This document shows, one piece after another, positions 52,471-60,917 of a stretch of 64,000 bases of DNA. The notes under the pieces were generated by a model that was not told where the DNA came from, searched no databases, and saw nothing but the letters and a program-made list of their open reading frames with translations. Positions within the stretch are counted from its first letter, which is position 1; every line of letters starts with the position of its first letter. The stretch comes from Halobacillus halophilus DSM 2266 (lineage in GTDB: Bacteria; Bacillota; Bacilli; Bacillales; Halobacillaceae): contig NC_017668.1 of the NCBI RefSeq assembly GCF_000284515.1, positions 3,100,001 to 3,164,000 on the forward strand, read 5' to 3'. A program made the translations under genes and the position numbers.

Positions 52471-52776
52471 ATGAACACATTATTTGTTGCCGGTCATTCC
52501 AAACTACCTACCGGAATGGCCGCAAACCACATATCCGAATCTTTAACCCTTACCTTGGAAGTTGACAAAAAATATGGTGTCATAGTGGATGCTTCCTGTA
52601 CTCTCGCCACAGATCATGGAAGAGAATTTATCAAATCCTTATTAAAAGGCTACAGTTTAAAAGAAGGTACGGACGAACCGGTGGCGCGTCTTAAAGAAGG
52701 CTATCTCGGCAAAGCCGGAAATGCTCTGGAAGCTGCTTTAAAAGATTCATACAAACAATATCAACTTCACCAGTAA
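52471..52776 (+). CDS. DUF3870-like protein
   Basis: 101 residues, no signal or membrane segment. FVAGHSKLPTGMAANHISESLTL and VIVDASCTLATDHGREFI fit my memory of the DUF3870 family of small proteins often found next to dicarboxylate or hydantoin uptake genes. It follows the DctB-like gene by 19 bases, so the two form an operon. Role unknown. Confidence 0.7.
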   Translation: MNTLFVAGHSKLPTGMAANHISESLTLTLEVDKKYGVIVDASCTLATDHGREFIKSLLKGYSLKEGTDEPVARLKEGYLGKAGNALEAALKDSYKQYQLHQ

Positions 52777-52800
52777 AAGCCACCACAGGTGGCTTTTTTC
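52775..52800 (+). terminator. Terminator after the DUF3870-like gene
   Basis: AAAAGCCACC / GGTGGCTTTT stem with a three-base loop, then TTTC. Confidence 0.85.
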
Positions 52801-52847
52801 TTTCCTTCTTTACAACCAACATGGATTGCGGAATTTAGAAAAAGTTC

Positions 52848-53436
52848 AGTTAAACGTTATTGTGAATTCATCAAAGGCTTATTAAGCAATAGGGCCGTTA
52901 TCTGTAAGACTCAGTTTCGAGATATTTTGTAGAGAAAGGGTCTCCAGGGAACGGCTCGCTTTCCGCGGGCATATGGTGAGCTTCCTCAGGCTTCGCCTTC
53001 CGGGATCTCACCGATCATGTGCATCCCGCAGGAGTCTTCACCGTTCCCTTCCGCCCCTTTGCGATTATTAAACGCTCAAAATCCTCTACGTATATACCTC
53101 CATATGAGGAAAAATGACCTGTGATTAACGTTAATTCCGAGTCTGTCTAGGGGGATAAACGCCGCTATAGAAGCATTTAGGACGATTTCAGGTTTCCCGT
53201 TTTTCCTATTAGCAGGGGTCCGTTCACAAGAAATCGCAGGGCTGGTGGGGAAATGAGGAGACTCCCGCGGGAGAAGGAGCTAGGCGAGACCCCACAAGGA
53301 GTGATAACGACTGAGGAGGCTTGCCAGTTCCCCCGCAGGAAAGCGACTTATTTCCCCACCAGCCCTCCTCCTTTTAACGTCACGGACCCATTTATCTCGA
53401 AACTGAGTCTTAAACAAACAGGAGCTTTTCTGAAAT
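52848..53436. repeat. 0.5-kb composite repeat element, copy C
   Basis: Inner inverted ends AAGACTCAGTTTCGAGAT (52906-52923) and its exact inverse (53394-53411), 506 bases. Two GC-rich hairpin modules (about 52960-53045 and 53250-53365). The left flank AGTTAAACGTTATTG..AGGGCCG is shared with copy B, the right flank AACAAACAGGAGCTTTTCTG with A and B. The region holds no convincing gene. Confidence 0.88.
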
Positions 53437-53529
53437 AACAACACGGAGGTTTAATAAAAAAAATAATTCATAAAGAGGAAAAATGTAGTAATCTAAGAGT
53501 AAGATATAGTAAAGAGAAAGGGGATAACG

Positions 53530-54528
53530 ATGTATAAAGGACCTATCTGGCGCAAGATCTCAAGAGCCGCAAGCCTGATTATGAATAACCAGAAAGAAAT
53601 TTATTTCATATTGGTTACCCTCGGCATTATCGGTTCTATAGCCTACGGAGCATTCTTCTATTATGAAATCTTAGACAGTGCCTACGCAGCAAGCCCGAAA
53701 ACCTTTATTGACTATCTCATCCGCCCTTCCCTCCTGGCTCTTTTTGTGGTTGCTATTCTCATTATGTTTACCGTTTTCTTTGCCAGAGTCTTATCCTTAT
53801 CTGCTTTGAAGAGCTTAACCGTATTTAAACTGGGGGTGGAATTTGGGGAATGGGAAGAAAAAGAACGAGCGATCGCCAGTAACTTCCGATTCACTTCTTC
53901 AGTTTTAAAAAACCATGAGGATACGCTCATCAAGTTAGTCAGAGAAAAGAGAACGGCCCTTCCGGATATTGTTGACTATTTGGTTGCTGAATTTAATAAA
54001 TTGATTAAAGCGACCAAGAATGACATTAAAATAGAAATTGACATCGTCTCTTACTCTCAGTTGGAGAATTTTGAACAGAATGTATATGAAGAAATTATCT
54101 CTGATCCCTACAGCACGACAAGATACTACAACTCTGTTTTTGGACCTTACAACCTTTTACTCGGTGTAGTTGAAAGACCGAACAAAGAAGATACTGTTAT
54201 TGTGAGAATGAGAAAAGAGAGCTCATACGTGATGGACGAATATGACCGTGAAACACTGGAAAGTCTGCTTGCCTATGCTGTTAACCTGAAAGAAACCTTA
54301 GAACTAAGGAAAACGGCGTACCTCAAAGGTGTAATGAATACCGACGAGGCCGAGGTCCCTGCTGAGCCCTGGGTATTAGCGAATGCCAATTCACTTCCGG
54401 AAAAATTAACAAGCTCTATCAGTAAAGATCAGTCCATGTCTGACGAACATTACTCCTCTCCTGACTTCGAGGATTATGAGAAGGCACCGATGTCCATCAT
54501 GGATCTGTACCACAAACGAAATTGCTAA
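53530..54528 (+). CDS. Membrane protein with cytoplasmic GAF-like domain, unknown
   Basis: 332 residues. Two helices (about 25-45 and 66-92), then a cytoplasmic part with a coiled segment (to about 165) and a mixed alpha/beta region (165-265) whose predicted strands resemble a GAF fold; the C-terminal 60 residues are polar and probably disordered. I do not recognise a named family. AAAGGGG lies upstream of ATG 53530. Monocistronic, ending in a strong terminator. Confidence 0.7.
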   Translation: MYKGPIWRKISRAASLIMNNQKEIYFILVTLGIIGSIAYGAFFYYEILDSAYAASPKTFIDYLIRPSLLALFVVAILIMFTVFFARVLSLSALKSLTVFKLGVEFGEWEEKERAIASNFRFTSSVLKNHEDTLIKLVREKRTALPDIVDYLVAEFNKLIKATKNDIKIEIDIVSYSQLENFEQNVYEEIISDPYSTTRYYNSVFGPYNLLLGVVERPNKEDTVIVRMRKESSYVMDEYDRETLESLLAYAVNLKETLELRKTAYLKGVMNTDEAEVPAEPWVLANANSLPEKLTSSISKDQSMSDEHYSSPDFEDYEKAPMSIMDLYHKRNC

Positions 54529-54603
54529 AAGTAAGAGAGCAGCAACACTTGACTCTATGCAGAATATTCAACTTTTATTAGATTCCGGTATAATTCCTAT
54601 TTA

Positions 54604-54640
54604 AAAGAGACCAGTGCATGGCACTGGTCTCTTCTTTTTT
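54604..54640. terminator. Bidirectional terminator between convergent genes
   Basis: AAGAGACCAGTGC / GCACTGGTCTCTT perfect stem with a three-base loop, followed by CTTTTTT. Confidence 0.9.
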
Positions 54641-55844
54641 AACTCACTTGAACTCGTTCCAACTCTGGAATCCGCTCCGCAATCTCTCTCCCAATTTCAA
54701 AAGAAGCGGTTGCCGCAGGTGATGGGGCATTACACACATGAACAGAACGCTTACCCGTAATGATATGAAAATCATCGACGAGACGTCCATCCTTCAACAT
54801 GGCCTGCGCCCTGACGCCAGCATCTGTTGGAATTACATCTTCTTCTTGAATATCCGGTACCAGGCGTTGAAGGCTCTTCACAAAACTCTCTTTATGAAAA
54901 GAGCGCACCATTTCCTTCATGCCTTCTTTCATATTGACTCTTGCCATTTTCCAAAACCCAGGGAATGATAAAACATCAAACGCATCTTTCCAGTGGAAAT
55001 CGGTCTTACGATACCCTTCACGCTTAAAGCTTAGTACAGCGTTTGGTCCTGCATGGATGCCACCGTCCATCATCTTCGTCAAATGAACGCCGAGAAAAGG
55101 GAAAGCAGGGTTCGGAATCGGATAAATCAGACCTTTTACTAAATGGTTCTTCTCCTCGGTTAATTTAAAATATTCTCCTCTGAACGGGACAATCTGCAAA
55201 TCCGTATGAATTCCTGCCATCCGGACAAGCCGGTCGCTGTGAAGACCTGCGCAGTTTATGAGAAAGCGCGATTTCAGTGTGCGCTCGCTCGTTTCTATCG
55301 TAACCTCGCCGGACCCCTCGTCAATTGTCTCGACAGCTGATCCGAATGAAAACTCGACACCGGCCTGCCTGAGCAATTCTGCGATTTTCACACTGACCTT
55401 CTTATAATTAACAATGCCTGTTGAAGGAACGCGGAGTCCTTCAATCCCATTGGCGTACGGTTCAATTTCCTGCAATTCCTTACGCCCAATCCTAGTCACA
55501 TTCAATCCATTTTCCTGAACGCGATCGTTCAGGGCTTCTAAACGAGGAATTTCCTCTTGTTCGGTTGCGACCAGCACTTTTCCGCACACTTCATGAGGAA
55601 CGTCATGAGTCTCACAGAATTCTACCATCGAGTTCCTGCCCTGCATGGCCATTCGCGCTTTTAAACTGCCAGGCTTGTAATAGACACCTGAGTGGATGAC
55701 GCCACTATTTCTTCCAGTCTGATGGGCAGAAAGCTCCTGTTCCTTTTCAACAACTATAATGGAAGCACCGGGATTCTTCTGAATGAGTGCGAAGGCTGTG
55801 GACAGACCCACAATACCCCCGCCGATAATCACATAATCATACAT
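54639..55844 (-). CDS. lhgO: L-2-hydroxyglutarate oxidase
   Basis: 401 residues. FAD-binding GGGIVGLSTAFAL and EKEQELSAHQTGRNSGVIHSGVYY, with the LhgO hallmark FRGEYFKL. It oxidises L-2-hydroxyglutarate to 2-oxoglutarate at the membrane, passing electrons to quinone. It follows glaH by 14 bases, giving the two-step route glutarate to L-2-hydroxyglutarate to 2-oxoglutarate of lysine breakdown. Confidence 0.94.
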   Translation of the reverse strand: MYDYVIIGGGIVGLSTAFALIQKNPGASIIVVEKEQELSAHQTGRNSGVIHSGVYYKPGSLKARMAMQGRNSMVEFCETHDVPHEVCGKVLVATEQEEIPRLEALNDRVQENGLNVTRIGRKELQEIEPYANGIEGLRVPSTGIVNYKKVSVKIAELLRQAGVEFSFGSAVETIDEGSGEVTIETSERTLKSRFLINCAGLHSDRLVRMAGIHTDLQIVPFRGEYFKLTEEKNHLVKGLIYPIPNPAFPFLGVHLTKMMDGGIHAGPNAVLSFKREGYRKTDFHWKDAFDVLSFPGFWKMARVNMKEGMKEMVRSFHKESFVKSLQRLVPDIQEEDVIPTDAGVRAQAMLKDGRLVDDFHIITGKRSVHVCNAPSPAATASFEIGREIAERIPELERVQVS

Positions 55845-55858
55845 TCTTCTGCCTCCTA

Positions 55859-56794
55859 CTACTTTACAAAATGTCCTCGCTGACGAAGTAATTCTCTATG
55901 GAGATCAGGATTCTCTTCAAACCCGGCCCTGCCGTGAAGCCAAAAACGATTATTCAGCATTACTAAATCTCCAACTGGAAGTTCCAGTTCAATGACCCCT
56001 TTTGAGTTTTCCATAGATTGAGACAGTTCTTTCAGATACTGAGCCTGAGCGATCGTTTCTGGGAACACAAACTGATCTATAAAACAGATGCAGGGACCAT
56101 TATTCCATTCATAGAATGGTTTCCGCTGTACATCTTCCGAGACGTTTTTACTGGCCGGAGCCTTATAGGTGAAAGGATAGGAAGCAAGTGGCTGATTGTA
56201 AAAGTAATCAAACTCTTCCCATTCATCAAGGTGCAGCAATCGAGAGCTTCCTCCAACTGCATTTTCTTCCTCCATCTTCATCATGAGCAGCCAGTCCGTC
56301 GGCTCATCCACATAGGTTCCATCCGTATGAAGTGTAAAGCGACGGTATGCCTGACGAAGATACGAATCACTGTCATCCGTATGCTTCACAGAGAAGCGTG
56401 CATAGTATTTTTTTGACATGGCATCAAAGTTTGGAATGCCCGCCAGGTGCGACAAGGCCGTGGAGAATTTCACATAGTCCTGAGCATCCTCCGTACGCCC
56501 TTGCAGTCCCACTGTAAAACCACCGGAATTCCGGTCATGAAGAAGAGTCCGGATCGTGTTTCCAAAGTCCTGATCCACTAAGTTCAGCAGTATATTTGCT
56601 GTGATAAACCGCTGGTAAGGAATATACTCCAACTGCTCATCACTAATGGCTTGAACCTCCTGCAAAAACTGATCAATCACCTGTTCTTCAAATTCAATAT
56701 GATATAAACGATTATGCTTTGGATGCGGCTGAATAGAATATCCTTGTCCTGTTATTGACGGAAGACTCTCTTTCTTCATTTCTACTGCACACAT
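55859..56794 (-). CDS. glaH: Glutarate 2-hydroxylase (CsiD/GlaH)
   Basis: 311 residues. Fe(II)/2-oxoglutarate dioxygenase with the metal triad in FTLHTDGTYV (His, Asp) and WLHGRAGF (His), and the CsiD-type TGYSI/HRLYHIEFEEQ opening. It hydroxylates glutarate to L-2-hydroxyglutarate. GGAGGG is eight bases before ATG 56794. First gene of the glaH-lhgO operon, under a structured leader (56795-57019) with its own terminator, so expression is probably controlled by RNA structure. Confidence 0.93.
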   Translation of the reverse strand: MCAVEMKKESLPSITGQGYSIQPHPKHNRLYHIEFEEQVIDQFLQEVQAISDEQLEYIPYQRFITANILLNLVDQDFGNTIRTLLHDRNSGGFTVGLQGRTEDAQDYVKFSTALSHLAGIPNFDAMSKKYYARFSVKHTDDSDSYLRQAYRRFTLHTDGTYVDEPTDWLLMMKMEEENAVGGSSRLLHLDEWEEFDYFYNQPLASYPFTYKAPASKNVSEDVQRKPFYEWNNGPCICFIDQFVFPETIAQAQYLKELSQSMENSKGVIELELPVGDLVMLNNRFWLHGRAGFEENPDLHRELLRQRGHFVK

Positions 56795-57019
56795 ATTAAT
56801 TTCCCTCCATAATAATTGTAGTAGTAAATTTTTAGGGGCCCATAAAAATCAAAAAAAGCCAGTCCTCTTCCATTTAAGGAAGAAAACTGGCTTTAAACTG
56901 CGAGTTAATCTCTGGCGCTGTAGAGATTAGACAGTTTTAACAGTTACGTTATCTGCTTATTGTACTAACGTTGCAGCCGGACAATGAAAGGGGCTTCCTT
57001 TCTATGGGGCTGCTTTCTA
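56795..57019 (-). ncRNA. Structured 5' leader of glaH-lhgO, possible riboswitch
   Basis: From the predicted start (about 57019) the reverse-strand RNA has hairpin 1 (57013-56973, outer stem GCAGCC/GGCTGC with inner GAAAGG/CCTTTC), hairpin 2 (56971-56946, ACGTTA/TAACGT), hairpin 3 (56937-56895, AAACTG/CAGTTT with inner AATCTCT/AGAGATT) and an intrinsic terminator (56894-56851) followed by seven U. AAAACTG of hairpin 3 can instead pair with CAGTTTT in the 5' arm of the terminator, a possible antiterminator. No T-box, lysine, glycine or other class I know fits. Confidence 0.65.
56851..56894 (-). terminator. Attenuator-type terminator inside the glaH leader
   Basis: AAAGCCAGT..CTTCC pairs with GGAAG..ACTGGCTTT, then TTTT and TGATTTTT on the reverse strand, about 57 bases upstream of the glaH ATG. 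The flanking genes diverge, so it cannot serve an upstream gene. Confidence 0.85.
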
Positions 57020-57025
57020 TAATCT

Positions 57026-57054
57026 ATCCTATCGATGTTTTAATATTCTGTCAA
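57026..57054 (-). promoter_or_regulatory. Promoter of glaH-lhgO
   Basis: Reverse-strand TTGACA (57054-57049), 17-base spacer, TAGGAT (57031-57026). The expected start falls a few bases before leader hairpin 1. Confidence 0.7.
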
Positions 57055-57215
57055 TGGATAAGGAAGAGTTGTTATGATTTATCGCAGTTAAAGATAGAAT
57101 AAACTGCCCGCGGATCATTATCTTTTCTCTGTTATTATTAAATTAACATTTAAGACGAAAAAAATCAGTGCTGAATTTAGATTCAATAGAAACAGGCTGA
57201 TGGTAGGAGGGACTT

Positions 57216-58343
57216 ATGATGAGAGTAGTCTTTGCTCCAGATTCTTTTAAAGGAAGTCTGACTTCCGTACAAGTATCAGAAATAATGGAACAAGCTTTTC
57301 TCGCCGTCGATCAAGATGCAGAAACAATTCTGAAACCGATGGCTGATGGCGGAGAAGGAACGCTCGAAGCTCTGTCTAAAGCCTCGGATCCTCAAAAAGT
57401 GAGCCTGACATGTACAGGTCCTCTTGGTGAAAAAGTCGAAAGTTCGTACCTCGAATTTGAGGATCGAGCTATTATTGAAGGAGCTGCTATTGCGGGATTA
57501 CCCCTTGTTCCTGAAGCACAGAGAAATCCTGATAACACCACTACTTATGGGATCGGTGAAGCAATTTCGCATGCTCTGAACCGCGGACATCGTGAGCTGA
57601 TGATCGCCATTGGAGGAAGCTCCAGCAATGATGGAGGTCTTGGGATGCTGCAAGCTCTCGGAATGAAGACGTTTGACGACGAGGGTAAGGAAACAGAAGG
57701 ATTCGGAAAAGATCTCTTCCATATTAAAAGGATTGATTTTTCTTCGATCGATTCCCGATTAAAAAACACAACCATCAGGGTTGCGTCTGATGTTGATAAT
57801 CCGCTTACGGGGCCTAAAGGGGCGAGCCATGTTTACGGACCTCAAAAAGGTGCCTCAGAAGAACAGGTGCTTACTTATGACCAGGCTTTGCTTGACTACG
57901 GAACACTTGTCGAAAAAGCGAGTGGTAGAGCGGTCATGAATTCGCCTGGAGCCGGAGCTGCAGGCGGACTGGGCTTTGCTTTTTTATCTATTGGAGCATC
58001 ACTGGAATCGGGAGCCAGACTCATCTCAGAAGCTATACATCTGCCGGAAGAGATACAAGGGGCTGACCTCGTTGTGACCGGTGAGGGGCAAAGTGACGAA
58101 CAGACGATGTACGGAAAAGCTCCAGGGTATGTGGCAGAATTGTCGAAGCAGCACAATAAGCCTGCCCTTCTCCTGTCAGGGAGTTTAGATGGAGATTACG
58201 AGGAATTAAATCAAGTTTTTACAGGATGTTTTTCGATCGTTCCAGGACCTCGAGAACTAACAGAATGTATGAATCATGCGGAAGAATATTTGTTTAAAGC
58301 AACAAAGCAAGTGGCACGTCTCATATTAAGTTTTGCAAAGTAA
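57216..58343 (+). CDS. glxK: Glycerate kinase, GlxK/GarK family
   Basis: 375 residues. Typical opening APDSFKGSLTS, the PMADGGEGTLEAL loop, GGSSSNDGGLGMLQALG and GAGAAGGLGFAFL. It phosphorylates D-glycerate to 2- or 3-phosphoglycerate. AGGAGGG stands just before ATG 57216; ATG 57219 is equally possible. Divergent from glaH; no glyoxylate or garlic-type genes adjoin, so its pathway context is open. Monocistronic with a terminator. Confidence 0.94.
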   Translation: MMRVVFAPDSFKGSLTSVQVSEIMEQAFLAVDQDAETILKPMADGGEGTLEALSKASDPQKVSLTCTGPLGEKVESSYLEFEDRAIIEGAAIAGLPLVPEAQRNPDNTTTYGIGEAISHALNRGHRELMIAIGGSSSNDGGLGMLQALGMKTFDDEGKETEGFGKDLFHIKRIDFSSIDSRLKNTTIRVASDVDNPLTGPKGASHVYGPQKGASEEQVLTYDQALLDYGTLVEKASGRAVMNSPGAGAAGGLGFAFLSIGASLESGARLISEAIHLPEEIQGADLVVTGEGQSDEQTMYGKAPGYVAELSKQHNKPALLLSGSLDGDYEELNQVFTGCFSIVPGPRELTECMNHAEEYLFKATKQVARLILSFAK

Positions 58344-58402
58344 CAGGAGAGCCTCGCACTTAATTAATATGGAGCTGTTTTAAATCAACTATAAAGAGAG
58401 AG

Positions 58403-58429
58403 ACGTCTAAGTTACTAGACGTTTTTTTC
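58403..58429 (+). terminator. Terminator after glycerate kinase
   Basis: ACGTCTA / TAGACGT stem with a six-base loop, followed by seven T. Confidence 0.8.
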
Positions 58430-58566
58430 TTATAACGACTTTCCACTATAATAGTCTTTTTATACCACAATCCATTATTTTCAGAAAATAAAGATAGTTA
58501 AAAATACTCTGTATATAGTTACCTCCATTTCCTATAATTGGATATATTACACCTGGGAGGTATTTT

Positions 58567-60261
58567 ATGAAGAAAAAACACGTAATACCGGTAGCTGTTC
58601 TATCATCTGCTTTGTTTATGGGGACCGTTTCACCAGCACAAACACTCGCTGTAAGTCCAAATGCCAATACAGAGGTTGTTCAGAAGAAAGTACATAGTGA
58701 AGGTAAAGGAAAACCATTCTTCGTTAAAGAAATGCAGGCAGAAAAACAAAAATCAGCAGATAGCAAAGCTGCGAAGGAATTCTTAAATAACAATAAAGCG
58801 AAGTTCAATATGGATAAACCCGAGGAAAGTCTGGAATCCGCTAATGTTACGAAAGATGAATTGGGAATGACACACGTTAAGCTCCAGCAGAAGAAAAACA
58901 ATATTCCTGTCGAAGGTAACGAGGTTACCGTGCATTACAGCAGCGATAATCGCGTTCAATCGGTTAGTGGACAATTCAACGAAGCGATTGAAAAAGAAGG
59001 GCTTCCTTCCAAAGCTTCTCTATCAGCTTCGGAAAGTATAAAACTCGCTAAAGAAGCAGTTAAGGCTCCGGACCAACTGGTAGAGTCACCAGATTCAGGG
59101 CTTGTTTATTACTCGTTTCAAGGTGAAAATCATTTAGCTTACAAAGTAAATGTGAATTTCCTGGGTGACAATCCAGGGAACTGGTCTGTTTATGTCGATG
59201 CGAATTCTGGCGAAGTTATCGATCAATACAACAAAATTATGCACGCACAGGATTATAAAGCATCCAAGGGATCCGGAATTGGCGTGTTAGGAGATCACCG
59301 TAAGCTTCACATCACACATAAAAACGATAAATCCGTTCAACAACCGGGAACAAACTTTTATCTTTTTGATAATTCCCATGAAGACTTGGAAGGGATCTAC
59401 ACTTATGATATGAAAAATCAATGGGGCGACAGTGATGTTCAGTTCCCTGGGGTTCTTTTCAGCTCTCCAAACGCATCATTTAAAGATTCTTATGATAGTC
59501 CGGCTGTAGATGCACACTACAATTCTGAACAAGTTTACGAGTACTTCCTGGAAGAACATGATCGTAACTCCATTGATGGAGAAGGCATGGCCATCAAGTC
59601 CTCAGTTCATTTTGGCCAGGATTATAATAATGCCTTCTGGAACGGGGAGCAAATGACCTACGGAGACGGAGATGGCGAATTTTTCGTACCTCTATCAGCT
59701 GGTCTAGATGTAGCAGCGCACGAAATGGCGCACGGGGTTACGACTTACTCCGCAGGTTTGAAATATCGCTTCCAATCCGGGGCGCTTAATGAAGCCTTCT
59801 CGGATATCTTCGGTGCTTTAGTAGATGAGGAGGACTGGGAAATCGGAGAAGACATTATGGCAGAAGATGCTAGAGAGTCGGGTCGTACCTCCCTTCGTAG
59901 TCTGAGCAACCCTAGTAAGTATGCAGTTGGGGAAAAATATACGCCATATGGAGATGGAAACGGGAAGTATCCTTCCCACATGGACGAGTACTATGATCTT
60001 CCTATAAACCTGGATAATGGCGGTGTTCATATTAACTCTTCCATCATCAACCATGCAGCCTATCTAACAGGCGAGCAGATTGGTAAGGATAAACTAGGGC
60101 AGATTTATTATCGTGCACTAACGGTTTATCTGACTCCAGATTCTGACTTCAGTCATGCGAGAGAATCCTTGATTCAGTCAGCTGTAGACCTCTACGGTGA
60201 TAATAGTGCCGAAGCCCAGGCCACAGAAGATGGATTGAATCAGGTCGGTATTACCGAATGA
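58567..60261 (+). CDS. Secreted M4 metalloprotease (bacillolysin/thermolysin type)
   Basis: 564 residues: signal peptide (about 1-28), FTP and PepSY propeptide domains to about 235, then the M4 catalytic domain. Zinc site H385-E-M-A-H389 with E409 in GALNEAFSD; the active-site His region lies in NGGVHINSSIINHAAYL. It should be secreted as a zymogen and self-processed. The mature part is strongly acidic, fitting activity in salt. GGGAGG stands six bases before the ATG. Own terminator at 60282-60315. Confidence 0.95.
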   Translation: MKKKHVIPVAVLSSALFMGTVSPAQTLAVSPNANTEVVQKKVHSEGKGKPFFVKEMQAEKQKSADSKAAKEFLNNNKAKFNMDKPEESLESANVTKDELGMTHVKLQQKKNNIPVEGNEVTVHYSSDNRVQSVSGQFNEAIEKEGLPSKASLSASESIKLAKEAVKAPDQLVESPDSGLVYYSFQGENHLAYKVNVNFLGDNPGNWSVYVDANSGEVIDQYNKIMHAQDYKASKGSGIGVLGDHRKLHITHKNDKSVQQPGTNFYLFDNSHEDLEGIYTYDMKNQWGDSDVQFPGVLFSSPNASFKDSYDSPAVDAHYNSEQVYEYFLEEHDRNSIDGEGMAIKSSVHFGQDYNNAFWNGEQMTYGDGDGEFFVPLSAGLDVAAHEMAHGVTTYSAGLKYRFQSGALNEAFSDIFGALVDEEDWEIGEDIMAEDARESGRTSLRSLSNPSKYAVGEKYTPYGDGNGKYPSHMDEYYDLPINLDNGGVHINSSIINHAAYLTGEQIGKDKLGQIYYRALTVYLTPDSDFSHARESLIQSAVDLYGDNSAEAQATEDGLNQVGITE

Positions 60262-60281
60262 TAATTGAATGAAAAATGAAG

Positions 60282-60315
60282 AAAGGCAGAGGTTTATATA
60301 ACCTCTGCCTTTTTT
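60282..60315 (+). terminator. Terminator after the M4 protease gene
   Basis: AAGGCAGAGGTT / AACCTCTGCCTT stem, five-base loop, then TTTT. Confidence 0.88.
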
Positions 60316-60326
60316 GTGCATCAAGC

Positions 60327-60623
60327 TTATGAAGTTGTAACCTTACGTTTCTCTCGAATGACGGCATTAATCGCTTTACGGTTTTTCCAGACAAACTTAC
60401 CCGCTTCTTCCCGCTTCAGTACACGCTCACCTTCGTCGCAATAATCGATGCCCCGGCCGTGCGCCGTGATCAAACCATCACGATAAACCATCAGTGTCCA
60501 GTCTCCGCTCCGTTCCTTGTCCGAAAACACTAGATAGTGCTTGGCGCCCTTTTCATCGTACTGTGCGAAATCACAAAAAGACGACAACAACTCTTCAATA
60601 TCCCGTTTAGTTTTAATAGTCAT
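60327..60623 (-). CDS. Hypothetical cytoplasmic protein
   Basis: 98 residues from ATG 60623, chosen for AAGGGATGG six bases upstream; an ATG at 60677 lies before that site. Mixed alpha/beta, with DWTLMVYRDGLITAHGRGIDYCDEG as the most structured part and a basic C-terminus. Not recognised. Monocistronic. Confidence 0.65.
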   Translation of the reverse strand: MTIKTKRDIEELLSSFCDFAQYDEKGAKHYLVFSDKERSGDWTLMVYRDGLITAHGRGIDYCDEGERVLKREEAGKFVWKNRKAINAVIREKRKVTTS

Positions 60624-60872
60624 CTTATTCCATCCCTTATTTTTCGTTTCTTTCATTATATCATATGACATTTTCATTTCACTTCTATCTACAAAACACT
60701 TTAATAAGCTACAGAATTAGACGAAAAGGTAATAGATTCGGATGGAGTAAAACTCCTTGTGCTTCAGCATTTTGCCATTACCCATAAGTATGAATGGCGT
60801 GTTAGGATAAGGTATGAAAGGATAGGATAGGCGTAAGCAGGGAGTTTATACATAGGTAAGTCATAGGTAGAT

Positions 60873-60917
60873 AAAAGGCAATGCTTCCACCCTTAATTGC
60901 GGAAGCATTGCCTTTTA
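60873..60917 (-). terminator. Terminator of the DHQ synthase II-like gene
   Basis: AAAAGGCAATGCTTCC / GGAAGCATTGCCTTTT perfect 16-bp stem with a 12-base loop, overlapping the stop codon at 60915. Confidence 0.85.

Noticed and set aside
53253-53438. Open frame of about 60 codons inside repeat copy C (with a relative inside copy B).
   Set aside because: It lies wholly in the GC-rich repeat modules, has no ribosome site and is open because of repeat composition.
56795-57019. Leader as lysine riboswitch or T-box.
   Set aside because: The lysine riboswitch core and the T-box AGGGUGGNACCGCG element are absent.
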